61,114 bases of DNA from JBDLSY01 sp043777895 (GCA_043777895.1 JAYWHD010000076.1:1-61114); one strand, 5' to 3'. Counted from the stretch's first letter, positions 36,461 through 45,261 are shown. Notes: a model not told the origin generated them from the sequence alone. Numbers and translations are program-made.

Positions 36461-37735
36461 ATGTTATCATACTCACTACAGACTGCGGGTACAGCCCTAT
36501 TTTTCCTAGCTGTTGTGCATATTTTTATAACGCCGTGGCTCAAAAAGTACTCTGAAAAGCAGTTTGAAACCAATAGTTTTCTATCAATGCTATGGCATTT
36601 ATTGAGTGAAATTGAACTTGTTTTTGGGTTTTGGGCTATTGTTTTTATCGGCTGCATTGGGGCGAATGACGGTTTTATGACCAGCATAAATTATCTATCA
36701 TCGCGTAGCTTTAATGAACCATTATTTGTATTGATTATTATGGTTATTTCAGCGACCCGCCCTATGTTAGAAACAGTCTTAAATGCGGTACTTTGGATTA
36801 GCCGTAGTGTGCCATTACCAAATGGGGCCGCTTTTTACTGTACCGCTTTGTCGTTATTACCTATTTTAGGTTCATGGATAACTGAACCTGCCGCTATGAC
36901 AATTGCCGCATTGCTTTTATCACAACAATTATTTCAGCAAAATATCTCTATAAAACTAAAATATGCAACGTTAGGTATTTTATTCGTCAATATTTCTATT
37001 GGCGGTACATTTACTACCTTTGCTGCCCCGCCTATTGTGATGATTGCTCAAAAATGGCAGTGGGATACCTCTTTTATGATGGCAACCTTTGCGTGGAAAG
37101 CGACCATCGCAATCATATTAAATACTTTAATTACGACTACGTTTTTTTATAAAGAACTGTGTACTATCAAAATCATTGATACACAATACAATAAAACCGA
37201 CAAAGTACCTATAGCACTTGTTTTAGTACATATTTTATTATTGGCAGCCGTGGTATTGTTTGCACATCAACCCGTATGGCTTGTTGTTATATTTACAATA
37301 TTTCTTGTATTGACTTATATTTACGCTAAATATCAACAACGTTTAATGATTCGTGAAGGCTTGTTTGTAGCTTTCTTTTTAGCAGGCTTAATTATTTTAG
37401 GTGAACCACAGCGTCATTGGCTACAGCCCATATTAAATAGTAGCCATGATAATCAATTATTTTTAGGGGCTATTGTTTTAACTGCGTTTATTGACAATGC
37501 CGCACTGACTTATTTAGCCTCTTTAATTGACGGCTTGTCAAACACTGCACAATATGCTTTGGTAGCAGGTGCAGTCACAGGTGGTGGATTAACTGTCATT
37601 GCTAATGCCCCCAATCCAGCGGGTGCTGCTATTTTAAAACAACACTTTTATAATCATACTATTGATCCATTTAAACTATTAATTGCTGCTTTGATACCGA
37701 CAGTAATAACTGCAATTACATTTTATTATTTATAA
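36461..37735 (+). CDS. Putative Na+/H+ antiporter family membrane protein
   Basis: A 424-residue protein with about eleven membrane helices, matching the PF07399-type putative Na+/H+ antiporters common in betaproteobacteria. Conserved polar motifs are ATRPMLETV, SWITEPAAMTIAALLLS, GGTFTTFAAPPIVMIA, and VTGGGLTVIANAPNPAG, the last two typical of ion-transporter superfamily re-entrant loops. Transport function is inferred from the family. Confidence 0.88.
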   Translation: MLSYSLQTAGTALFFLAVVHIFITPWLKKYSEKQFETNSFLSMLWHLLSEIELVFGFWAIVFIGCIGANDGFMTSINYLSSRSFNEPLFVLIIMVISATRPMLETVLNAVLWISRSVPLPNGAAFYCTALSLLPILGSWITEPAAMTIAALLLSQQLFQQNISIKLKYATLGILFVNISIGGTFTTFAAPPIVMIAQKWQWDTSFMMATFAWKATIAIILNTLITTTFFYKELCTIKIIDTQYNKTDKVPIALVLVHILLLAAVVLFAHQPVWLVVIFTIFLVLTYIYAKYQQRLMIREGLFVAFFLAGLIILGEPQRHWLQPILNSSHDNQLFLGAIVLTAFIDNAALTYLASLIDGLSNTAQYALVAGAVTGGGLTVIANAPNPAGAAILKQHFYNHTIDPFKLLIAALIPTVITAITFYYL

Positions 37736-37901
37736 TTTTGACTATATTTTTATTTGTATATTTTTATTTGTATATTTTTTGAAAAATTATGCTGCTAATA
37801 AATTCTTTATAATATTTTTATTAATATTTTTATTAATATTTTTATATTAGCTATATTTTTTTATATTTTACTTAATTATCGCAGTACTAAAGGTTATGCT
37901 T

Positions 37902-38801
37902 ATGAATCATGGTTTAATTTACGGCTCAATCCCTGCTCTTGTAACACCAATGAATGCTGATAGCAGCATTGCTTGGGAATCTTATTCTGATTTAATTGAA
38001 TGGCATATTCAAGAGGGTAGCCATGCTATTTGTGTAGTCGGTACAACAGGTGAAAGCCCTACAGTAACTGTTACTGAACATTGTAAATTAATTGATTTGG
38101 CTGTGCAGGTGGCAAAAAAACGTATTCCGATTATTGCAGGCGCTGGTGGTAACTCTACTGCTGAAGCCATTGAATTAGCACGTAGTGCTAAGCAATCAGG
38201 CGCAGATGCCACTTTACAAGTCGTACCTTATTACAATAAACCTACGCAAGAAGGTTTATTTCAACACTTTAAAGCTATTAGTGAGGCTGTAGCACTGCCC
38301 ATCATTTTATACAATGTGCCAGGTCGCACAGTCGCTGACTTACAACAAGACACGGTTATTCGTTTAGCACAACTACCCAATATTATTGGTATTAAAGAAG
38401 CTACGGGAGATTTAGCCCGTGGTATTGCTTTAATTAATACAGTACCCGCTGACTTTAGCGTATTAAGTGGCGATGATGCGACTGCTGCTGCCTTAATTTT
38501 AATGGGCGGCAAAGGTAATATTTCTGTCTCTGCTAACGTTGCCCCTAAACTAATGAGCCAATTATGTGAAGCTGCTTTGGCGGGTGATGTACTTAAAACA
38601 CGCCATTTACACGCACAAGGCTTAGCTTTACACCAAAAATTATTTATAGAAGCCAATCCTATTCCCGTTAAGTGGGCTTTAAATCGTATGGGAAAAATAC
38701 CTAATGGTATTCGCTTACCTTTAACCCCCTTATCGCAAGCAGCACAAGTATTAGTGGAAGCGGCATTATATGAAGCTAAAATATTAAAAGTGCTAACTTA
38801 A
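37902..38801 (+). CDS. dapA: 4-hydroxy-tetrahydrodipicolinate synthase
   Basis: DapA condenses pyruvate and aspartate semialdehyde in lysine/diaminopimelate synthesis. Visible are GTTGESPT, the Tyr in LYNVPGRT, the Schiff-base Lys in GIKEATGD, and LSGDDATA. ATG 37896 is also in frame, but AAAGG is 8 bases before ATG 37902 and only 2 before 37896, so I use 37902 (299 residues). It is followed by a bamC-like gene and an MBL hydrolase, a common betaproteobacterial order. Confidence 0.97.
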   Translation: MNHGLIYGSIPALVTPMNADSSIAWESYSDLIEWHIQEGSHAICVVGTTGESPTVTVTEHCKLIDLAVQVAKKRIPIIAGAGGNSTAEAIELARSAKQSGADATLQVVPYYNKPTQEGLFQHFKAISEAVALPIILYNVPGRTVADLQQDTVIRLAQLPNIIGIKEATGDLARGIALINTVPADFSVLSGDDATAAALILMGGKGNISVSANVAPKLMSQLCEAALAGDVLKTRHLHAQGLALHQKLFIEANPIPVKWALNRMGKIPNGIRLPLTPLSQAAQVLVEAALYEAKILKVLT

Positions 38802-38808
38802 TACACAC

Positions 38809-38886
38809 ACATTTACATTTACATTTACATTTACATTTACATTTACATTTACATTTACATTTACATTTACATTTATATTTATATTT
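38809..38886. repeat. Hexanucleotide repeat (ACATTT)11 between dapA and the bamC-like gene
   Basis: Eleven perfect ACATTT units (38809-38874) are followed by two ATATTT units. Perfect copies suggest recent expansion. The bamC-like start is 28 bases beyond. Confidence 0.95.
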
Positions 38887-38913
38887 TTTACAATAATATT
38901 ATGAACAGATACC

Positions 38914-39153
38914 ATGAACTATAAATTATTTTTTCGTCCTTTCATTTGTGTAATGACTAGTACTGTATTTTTATTAATAGGAACAGGATGTTCTACAGCT
39001 AAATATTTTTTTAAGCCTGAAATGGATTACAAAAATAGCAGCCTTGTACCTAAGCTAAAAGTACCCGCCCACTTAACGCCGATACAAACCTCTAATCGTT
39101 ATCTTATTGACTTGCCTGCAACGGACAATGCAGGCAGTGAGCCAGTCAATTAA
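38914..39153 (+). CDS. bamC: Miniature BamC-like lipoprotein (N-terminal segment only)
   Basis: A 79-residue lipoprotein with lipobox LIGTGCS (Cys26). The mature part DYKNSSLVPKLKVPAHLTPI…NRYLIDLP matches the unstructured N-terminal segment of BamC that docks on BamD in the outer-membrane BAM complex. The two helix-grip domains that make up most of BamC are absent, and the stop is followed after only 18 bases by the next gene. Its position directly after dapA is that of bamC in betaproteobacteria. It may be a natural short form or a truncated gene. The symbol rests on this segment and on gene order. Confidence 0.75.
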   Translation: MNYKLFFRPFICVMTSTVFLLIGTGCSTAKYFFKPEMDYKNSSLVPKLKVPAHLTPIQTSNRYLIDLPATDNAGSEPVN

Positions 39154-39171
39154 TCAATTATAAATTAATTG

Positions 39172-39999
39172 ATGTCAGTTTTACCCACGCTTCGTTTTGC
39201 AGTGCTAGGTAGTAGTAGCGATGGCAATGCAATAGTAATTGAAAGCCATAGCCATAACCAATGTACACGTCTTTTATTAGACTGTGGCTTTTCTGCTAAG
39301 GAATTAGACAAACGATTAGAATGTATAGGCTTATCAGCCAATCAGCTTAATGCCGTTTTAATTACTCACGAACACCAAGACCATGCTACGGGTGCATACC
39401 GTGTTGCAAAACGTTGGCGAATTCCTTTGTATGCGACTCACGGCACACTGGTTGCTGCTTATGACGATACCCATAAAAAAAGTAGTCACCCTTCTAATGA
39501 CTGGCGGCTATTTCCATATTTACACATTATTACAGCTGGTACCGCTTTTACAATAGGTAGCATTACCTTAATACCAATAACTGTACCGCACGATGCGCAA
39601 GAACCCGTGCAATACCGTTTTGAGAGCGGCACACGTCATTTAGCTGTTGTGACTGATTTAGGACACGCCAGCGTACATTTAAAACAATCATTAAATGGCT
39701 TGCATGCTTTAGTTTTAGAATGTAATCACAATACAGATTTATTAGAACAATCTAAGTACCCTGCTAGTGTAAAAGACCGCATCAGTAGCCACTGGGGACA
39801 CTTGTCTAATAAACAATCTGCTGAATTATTAACCAGCTTAGACACCACACACCTGCACAGTGTATGGTGTGCCCATCTAAGCCACACAAACAATACACCC
39901 CATTTAGCACAACAGGCTTTGCTTGAAGCTGTAGACTTTAACATAACACAAGTATACGTTTTAGACCAAGAAAAACTAAACTGTTGGTTTACGGTGTAA
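39172..39999 (+). CDS. Metallo-beta-lactamase fold hydrolase (YycJ/WalJ-like)
   Basis: A 275-residue MBL-fold protein with the metal motif THEHQDH near residue 65, the N-terminal FAVLGSSSDGNAIVIE typical of YycJ-like proteins, and downstream VTDLGHA and HLSHTNN metal ligands. Relatives are exonuclease or phosphodiesterase-like. A TTG at 39169 is in frame; ATG 39172 is chosen. Confidence 0.9.
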   Translation: MSVLPTLRFAVLGSSSDGNAIVIESHSHNQCTRLLLDCGFSAKELDKRLECIGLSANQLNAVLITHEHQDHATGAYRVAKRWRIPLYATHGTLVAAYDDTHKKSSHPSNDWRLFPYLHIITAGTAFTIGSITLIPITVPHDAQEPVQYRFESGTRHLAVVTDLGHASVHLKQSLNGLHALVLECNHNTDLLEQSKYPASVKDRISSHWGHLSNKQSAELLTSLDTTHLHSVWCAHLSHTNNTPHLAQQALLEAVDFNITQVYVLDQEKLNCWFTV

Positions 40000-40059
40000 A
40001 ACTTAAGTATGACTACTAAGTATCATAATTTATGATCAAATACGATTAAATATCGTCTA

Positions 40060-40140
40060 AATATTATTATTAATATAATTAACATAATTAACATAATTAA
40101 TATTATTAATATAATTAATATAATTAATAATATTATCATT
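40060..40140. repeat. AT-only microsatellite (ATTAATATA/ATTAACATA) upstream of glmU
   Basis: Repeated ATTAAYATA-type units fill the gap before glmU. Nothing else is visible there. Confidence 0.7.
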
Positions 40141-40169
40141 ATTGATAACTATTAACGCGAACAAGTACT

Positions 40170-41600
40170 ATGGAAAATTCTTTAAAATTTAATGTTGTTA
40201 TTTTAGCTGCGGGTCAAGGTAAACGTATGATGAGTCGTTTACCTAAAGTACTACACTGTTTGGCAGGTGTTCCTATGCTTTTACGTGTACTCAATGCTGC
40301 ACATTCATTGCAGCCCTCACCAGAAAAAATAGTTGTAGTCGTGGGACACGGCAGCGATGCCGTCAAATCTGCTTTACCTGAAGGTACTTTAACTGTTGTA
40401 CAAGACCAGCAAAAAGGCACAGGCCATGCTGTTATGCAAGCGTTACCACTGTTAAATGATGCTTTAGCAACCTTAGTATTATGCGGTGATGTGCCTTGTA
40501 TTCAAATCGCTGACTTACATGCTTTATTAAATAAAGCCCACCTAAATGTAGCTAAATTAGATGTACCTAATTTAAATATATCTAATAATCATACGGCAAC
40601 AATGGTGGTTTTGACAGCAAAACCTGCCGACCCAACTGGGTATGGTCGTATGGATATTCGCCTTGATGGTACAGTTGAGCGTATTATTGAGCATAAAGAC
40701 TGTACACCTGAACAACGCGATAAATTGCTTGAAGTTAATACAGGGGTTATGCTGTTACCCGCAGGTAAAACTAAGCAATGGTTAGCACAATTGCAACCTA
40801 ATAATGCCCAAAGTGAATATTATTTGACTGACTGTGTTGCTTTAGCTAATAGTGAACAAATGACAGTACACCGTGTGGAAGCCAAAGAAGCTTGGACTAC
40901 AGAAGGAGTCAATAGCCGCATACAATTAGCTTTATTAGAACGGCTTCATCAACGTAATATTGCTGAACATTTAATGCATCAAGGCGTTAGTCTAACCGAC
41001 CCTGAACGTATTGATGTGCGTGGTCATTTACGGTGCGATAGCGATGTCAGTATTGATATAGGCTGTGTATTTGAAGGTACAGTCACCATTGCCAGCGGTG
41101 CTAATATCGGTGCGTATTGTGTACTAAAAAATTGTACTATTGACCAAAATGTTCAAATTTTACCGTTTACCCATATAGACGGTGCCTGTGTGGGTGCAAA
41201 TAGCCGTATTGGGCCTTATGCCCGTTTGCGACCAGGCACTGTACTGTCAAATGATTGTCATATTGGTAACTTTGTGGAGCTAAAAAATACTCAAGTAGCC
41301 TCACACAGCAAAGCAAACCACTTGGCTTATATCGGTGATGCTATTGTAGGTAGCCAAGTCAATATTGGTGCAGGCGTAATTACCTGTAACTATGACGGTG
41401 CTAATAAACATCAAACAGTTATTGAAGACAGGGCATTCATAGGCAGTGATGTTCAACTCATTGCCCCTGTTAAAGTAGGTTCAGGTGCAACAATTGCGGC
41501 AGGTACTACGGTTACTAAAGATGTGCCAGCCGAGCAATTAACAGTGGGACGTGCCAAACAAATAAATATTGCTAACTGGCAACGCCCTGTTAAGCAATGA
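40170..41600 (+). CDS. glmU: Bifunctional UDP-N-acetylglucosamine pyrophosphorylase / glucosamine-1-phosphate N-acetyltransferase
   Basis: GlmU makes UDP-GlcNAc for peptidoglycan and lipopolysaccharide. The 476-residue product has the N-terminal pyrophosphorylase (ILAAGQGKRMMSRLPKVLH, GTGHAVMQALP, CGDVPC, EVNTGVML) and a C-terminal left-handed beta-helix with hexapeptide repeats (ANIGAYCVLKNCTIDQNV, RIGPYARLRPGT, VNIGAGVITCNYDGANKH). An insertion of roughly 20 residues rich in Leu/Asn/Val (about 123-143, LNVAKLDVPNLNISNNH) precedes the DPTGYGRM motif and is not usual for the family. Confidence 0.97.
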   Translation: MENSLKFNVVILAAGQGKRMMSRLPKVLHCLAGVPMLLRVLNAAHSLQPSPEKIVVVVGHGSDAVKSALPEGTLTVVQDQQKGTGHAVMQALPLLNDALATLVLCGDVPCIQIADLHALLNKAHLNVAKLDVPNLNISNNHTATMVVLTAKPADPTGYGRMDIRLDGTVERIIEHKDCTPEQRDKLLEVNTGVMLLPAGKTKQWLAQLQPNNAQSEYYLTDCVALANSEQMTVHRVEAKEAWTTEGVNSRIQLALLERLHQRNIAEHLMHQGVSLTDPERIDVRGHLRCDSDVSIDIGCVFEGTVTIASGANIGAYCVLKNCTIDQNVQILPFTHIDGACVGANSRIGPYARLRPGTVLSNDCHIGNFVELKNTQVASHSKANHLAYIGDAIVGSQVNIGAGVITCNYDGANKHQTVIEDRAFIGSDVQLIAPVKVGSGATIAAGTTVTKDVPAEQLTVGRAKQINIANWQRPVKQ

Positions 41601-41813
41601 CGCACTATACCAGTTATATCTTAAAAGAATATATAAATATTTAATGATATTCTCTACCGTTTAGGCACAGTTATGGTCATTAATAAACTGGTTTTATACT
41701 CGGATGCTTATAAAAAGATGTTGTTAAAGCTGAACAAATAAAAACTATCAAATACTGTTAGCTATCAATCATCATTTAAAATAGAAGACAATATTTCCTC
41801 AAAGTTTAAATTT

Positions 41814-43058
41814 ATGAATACTGCTACATCACCCACAACTTATCCCATAACCGATGCAGTACAACACGCCTTGCAAGTCTCCTTATGCAGTACGCAAGAA
41901 CTATTGCCACACAATGAATGGCTCAATAAACTGGCTCAATCAGCGGCGACAGGTATACCACTACGTATTAAATTGGGCTTAGACCCAACTGCACCTGACA
42001 TTCATTTAGGGCATACAGTGGTTTTGAATAAAATGCGGCAACTACAAGATTTAGGGCATCATGTTATTTTTTTAATCGGCGACTTTACCAGTATGATTGG
42101 CGACCCATCGGGGCGTAATACGACCCGCCCGCCATTAACAGCCGAACAAATTAAGCAAAATGCACAGACTTATTATCAACAAGCCAGTTTGATACTTGAC
42201 CCTACTAAAACTGAAGTCCGCTATAACAGTGAATGGTGCGATGCTTTGGGAACACGCGGCATTATTCAACTTGCCAGCCGCTATACTGTAGCCCGTATGA
42301 TGGAACGCGATGATTTTGCTAAACGTTATGCAAACAACATATCCATTAGCGTGCACGAATTTTTATATCCACTCATACAAGGCTATGACAGTGTGGCTTT
42401 AAACAGTGATTTAGAATTAGGTGGCACTGACCAAACATTTAATTTATTGGTTGGACGTGAGCTGCAAAAAGAATATCAACAAGCACAACAATGTATTTTA
42501 ACTATGCCTTTGTTAGAAGGTTTAGATGGCATAGAAAAAATGAGTAAAAGTAAAAATAATTACATTGCTATCACTGAACCTGCCAATACTATGTTTGCAA
42601 AAATACTGTCTATTAGCGATGATTTAATGTGGCGTTGGTACACTTTATTGTCATTTCAAAGCTCAAAAACAATTGATCAATTTAAAGCTGATGTATTAGC
42701 GGGGCGTAACCCTAAAGAAATAAAAGTATTACTGGCTAAAGAAATTACTACACGTTTTCATAACCTTGAAGCGGCTAATACTGCCGAGCAAGATTTTATT
42801 AACCGCAGCCAAGGCGGTATCCCTGAAAACATTCCAAGTATTGAGCTAAACATCAATAAAACCAACGGTTTTGGCATTGCAAGCCTATTAAAATCAGCTG
42901 GATTAGCCCCATCAACTAGCGAAGCCTTTCGTTTAATTGACGGCGGCGGTGTACGTGTTGATAGCAAGATTATTAGCGATAAAAAACTGATTTTAATGGC
43001 AGGAGAATATGTTGTCCAAGTCGGTAAACGTAAATTTGCACGAATTATATTACATTAA
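41814..43058 (+). CDS. tyrS: Tyrosine–tRNA ligase
   Basis: A 414-residue class I synthetase: the HIGH-equivalent is HLGH in PTAPDIHLGHTVV, IGDFTSMIGDPSGRN binds tyrosine/ATP, the KMSKS loop is EKMSKSKNN, and a C-terminal S4 domain (SEAFRLIDGGGVRVDSK) follows. The sequence is strongly betaproteobacterial in style. It is the last housekeeping gene before the accessory island. Confidence 0.97.
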   Translation: MNTATSPTTYPITDAVQHALQVSLCSTQELLPHNEWLNKLAQSAATGIPLRIKLGLDPTAPDIHLGHTVVLNKMRQLQDLGHHVIFLIGDFTSMIGDPSGRNTTRPPLTAEQIKQNAQTYYQQASLILDPTKTEVRYNSEWCDALGTRGIIQLASRYTVARMMERDDFAKRYANNISISVHEFLYPLIQGYDSVALNSDLELGGTDQTFNLLVGRELQKEYQQAQQCILTMPLLEGLDGIEKMSKSKNNYIAITEPANTMFAKILSISDDLMWRWYTLLSFQSSKTIDQFKADVLAGRNPKEIKVLLAKEITTRFHNLEAANTAEQDFINRSQGGIPENIPSIELNINKTNGFGIASLLKSAGLAPSTSEAFRLIDGGGVRVDSKIISDKKLILMAGEYVVQVGKRKFARIILH

Positions 43059-43211
43059 ATAAAAGAGGAAGATAATAAAAAAGTTTTACTAATGCGGCTA
43101 TAAAAGTGAATGATTAGGTCTTCACAATGAATTTCAATCCATGCTTGAATTAATTTTAACTTTGAAGATGGAATATTTCTACTTAAAACAAATCCATCCT
43201 ATTCAGCGGCT

Positions 43212-43498
43212 TTATCGCCATATAAATTCTTTTAAAACTTCTTTATAAAGAACACCTTCGCCGCCACGAAACATCGTAGTGATTGAATTAGCACCAAAAC
43301 ATTGAATTTGAGCGGCGATCAATCTCCAATACTGATGATGATCTGGTTGGTAACTTTTATAATCTGAAGACATTGTTAGTTCTTCAGTTAATCTAGTGCC
43401 ACCATTCTTCTCATGGGTTAGGCAGTAAACCAAATCTGAAAGGTCTTCGGATTTAATCTCACTTAAAAATGAGCGATCAGAATTAGAACGATAGCCAT
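43212..43498 (-). pseudogene. Broken, truncated YaaW-like gene (DUF3944)
   Basis: The frame encodes YRSNSDRSFLSEIKSEDL…GGTRLTEELTMSSDYKSY, PDHHQYWRLIAAQIQCFGAN and FRGGEGVLYKEVL, a close match to the N-terminal DUF3944 part of YaaW-type proteins. It stops after about 95 residues, far short of a full protein. The ATG at 43498 (ATGGCTATCG) is one base out of frame; one extra base after GC would restore MAYRSNSDR. Without that, the frame continues upstream only to a TTG inside an attC-like site. I read this as a decayed cassette gene. Confidence 0.65.
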
Positions 43499-43540
43499 AA
43501 AGTGCTCTGTGGTTAAAATTGCTAACGTTTGAAGTCAGCG

Positions 43541-43614
43541 TGTCGCCGAAGCATATAAGCGGTAAGTAAAACAAGCATCTTTCGCTTTGGAGGGTTCATT
43601 GCTGGAAGTTATTC
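43541..43614 (-). other. attC-like integron recombination site with a longer variable loop
   Basis: The outer part GCTAACGTTTGAAGTCAGCG matches the 59-bp site at 43976, and the other side GCTGGAAGTTATTC supplies the complementary arm. The arms are separated by an extended loop. It overlaps the stop of the gene at 43609-43953, as expected for an attC at a cassette's 3' end. Confidence 0.6.
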
Positions 43615-43953
43615 AGGCAGCTCTGAATCACTGGCAGTGCCAGCACCGTGATACACCGAGCCAAACCACTCAAACTGACTAATTGTTTCTTCTGCTGCTG
43701 AAAGTAATTCACGTTCGGCTGTATCGCCAAGCTCCAAGCTGCCTTTGAATTTGAATGAACAACAGCAACTATTTGAATCATAAAAAACCTCTTTTAGATG
43801 ATGGGCAATATCTCTACTTGCTGCGAGATTTGCAAACAACAACATTTCAGCAAGCTCTCTTGCCTTGGAGTAACGACTTATTAGCGGAATGCCAAATGCG
43901 GTAACGCTGCCTACATCAACTTGTGATGCTTTTTCATCAAACCAATTAGCCAT
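43609..43953 (-). CDS. Cassette-borne hypothetical protein
   Basis: A 114-residue protein starting MANWFDEKASQVDVG. It has two helices in the first half (KARELAEMLLFANLAASRDIAHHL) and a CCC run (SNSCCCSFKFKG) near residue 82. No family was recognised. It is flanked by attC sites: its start is 23 bases after the core of 43976-44034 and its stop lies in the site at 43541-43614. This is the standard layout of a single-gene integron cassette. ACAAGGAG precedes the ATG. Confidence 0.7.
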   Translation of the reverse strand: MANWFDEKASQVDVGSVTAFGIPLISRYSKARELAEMLLFANLAASRDIAHHLKEVFYDSNSCCCSFKFKGSLELGDTAERELLSAAEETISQFEWFGSVYHGAGTASDSELPE

Positions 43954-43975
43954 AGATACTCCTTGTTTCTGTTAA

Positions 43976-44034
43976 GCCTAACGTTTGAAGTCAGCGCGTC
44001 GCCGAAGGCGATCCGCTGGAATATTGTGTTAGCG
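43976..44034 (-). other. attC site (59-base element)
   Basis: Exactly 59 bases, GCCTAAC at one end and GTTAGCG at the other. The inner arms CAGCG…TCGCC and GGCGA…CGCTG pair around GAA. On the minus strand the 3' core is GTTAGGC, which fits GTTRRRY. The stop codon of the upstream gene (44029-44031) lies inside it. Overall it resembles the aadA-type 59-base element. Confidence 0.85.
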
Positions 44035-44424
44035 ACTTCTTTTGCCAAGACTAGGTAAGCCACCTTGGACAATGTGAACCCAAAAACTAGATGACTTAGA
44101 TCGTTTTATAGGTGATGGGGTGAACATTCTTTCACCATGAATCCTTTCTTTATGCTTAAGCATATCACCGTAGGGAATTCTTTCTCCGCAAAGGATGCAA
44201 ATCGCCCCTAACAATCGTCGCTTTTTATTTATAGGGTTTTGCTGTATTGGTTTAGGTTTGCGTGAAGCTTGAGCTTTTGTCTGAAGCGAAGGTATATTCT
44301 TTGATGAATTCGAACGTTTGGATGGCGAGCCTACTTCTAATTTTGGCTTGACCTCTTCACCGTAGCTATTTTGAGATAATTTGAGGATACCCAGCTCGAT
44401 GAACTGCTCTCGTATAGTCTTCAT
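44029..44424 (-). CDS. Cassette-borne protein with a C2H2-type zinc finger
   Basis: A 131-residue basic protein. The motif CILCGERIPYGDMLKHKERIH (read in two parts: CILCGERIPYG and DMLKHKERIH) has C-x2-C-x12-H-x4-H spacing, like a C2H2 zinc finger, which is uncommon in bacteria. The rest is Lys/Ser/Pro-rich and probably disordered. ATG 44424 is preferred over a TTG at 44442. The stop lies in the attC site. A DNA-binding or protein-binding role is inferred. Confidence 0.65.
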   Translation of the reverse strand: MKTIREQFIELGILKLSQNSYGEEVKPKLEVGSPSKRSNSSKNIPSLQTKAQASRKPKPIQQNPINKKRRLLGAICILCGERIPYGDMLKHKERIHGERMFTPSPIKRSKSSSFWVHIVQGGLPSLGKRSR

Positions 44425-44436
44425 TATGTTTTTCCC

Positions 44437-44455
44437 GTGCAACGCCTTGTTCGGT
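44437..44455 (-). other. Remnant of an attC-like site
   Basis: On the minus strand ACCGAACAAGGCGTTGCAC: the two outer boxes (…GAACAAG and GTTGCAC) face each other with no stem between them. It lies 5 bases past the oxygenase stop, where an attC would be expected. This could be a deletion product; the call is weak. Confidence 0.35.
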
Positions 44456-44460
44456 ATTTT

Positions 44461-45261
44461 TTAATTAAACCTTAAAGTGTTTAAATTTCTACTTTCGTAT
44501 TGGCATAAAGTTAAGCTAAATTTAATACTGGCTTCACCTCGCCGGTGAAGACCATTAATATTGTTAAAAATAGCTATATCATTTTTGTTTAGTACAAAAT
44601 CTGAACACTCGGACAGGGATATTTCCCTCAGAATAACGGACAATTCATACGAATATTTACATTCTGGATCGATTAATGATTCGTGATATCTGATTGTTTT
44701 TTGGTTGTCGATAAATTTTGCAGTGATGTTATTTAAATATTTAAAATCATGGTGGATGAATTTTTCTAATTCAATTTGTCCGAATAGTGCTTTAAATTTA
44801 TAAAATATTGAACTTGCAGATACATACTGATTTCGTCCGTAATAAGGATGTTTTGGATCGGCATCTATGCAATGCAGCATTATAAATTCTGGTGGTCTTT
44901 CAGAAAGCCAAAAATCAGTATGAAATCCGCCAGATTTACTAGTTTCAGATAGCGTTTTCCATGTTGGGACAAGAAAAGGCTCAACCTGAAATGTTTCTAT
45001 TTCTGGCATATTTTTTCTTTCTGAACGAAATATATTTTTTTTAAAAATATGCTCTACTAAAAATTTAAGTTGATCTTCGTCAGAAATAATTAAATTTCTT
45101 AAAATAACGACATCATGAAGATAGGAGGCTTTTTTTAGTATGCTGCGCAAATAACCTATTTCGCCTTGGTTTATTTTACAATAATCTATCGCTTGTCTTT
45201 TTTTATTATCTAAATTATCCGATATGAAAGAGTTTAAAAAATTAAAATCAAAAATAATCAT
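44461..45261 (-). CDS. TauD/TfdA-like Fe(II)/2-oxoglutarate-dependent oxygenase
   Basis: A 266-residue protein. The iron-binding facial triad is readable: His114 and Asp116 in GGFHTDFW, and His239 in NGLHRRGEAS; Arg240 or Arg241 is placed to bind 2-oxoglutarate, as in CAS/TauD-type enzymes with an LHxR motif. The N-terminal 90 residues are helical. It starts 48 bases after the repeat-bearing GRDP-like gene on the same strand, within one cassette-like interval, so the two are probably co-transcribed. I infer that it hydroxylates or otherwise oxidises the Cys/Pro-rich tail of that protein, or a metabolite handled by it. Confidence 0.75.
   Translation of the reverse strand: MIIFDFNFLNSFISDNLDNKKRQAIDYCKINQGEIGYLRSILKKASYLHDVVILRNLIISDEDQLKFLVEHIFKKNIFRSERKNMPEIETFQVEPFLVPTWKTLSETSKSGGFHTDFWLSERPPEFIMLHCIDADPKHPYYGRNQYVSASSIFYKFKALFGQIELEKFIHHDFKYLNNITAKFIDNQKTIRYHESLIDPECKYSYELSVILREISLSECSDFVLNKNDIAIFNNINGLHRRGEASIKFSLTLCQYESRNLNTLRFN

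Noticed and set aside
38809..38886. CRISPR-like array
   Set aside because: The repeat is a simple 6-mer without spacers; no cas genes are present.
41606..41700. ACCAGTT…AACTGGT inverted repeat as the glmU terminator
   Set aside because: The arms are about 70 bases apart and no T-run follows directly.
43163..43200. GATGGA…TCCATC inverted repeat as a further attC site
   Set aside because: It lacks the GTTRRRY/RYYYAAC end boxes, and the 6-bp arms could be chance.
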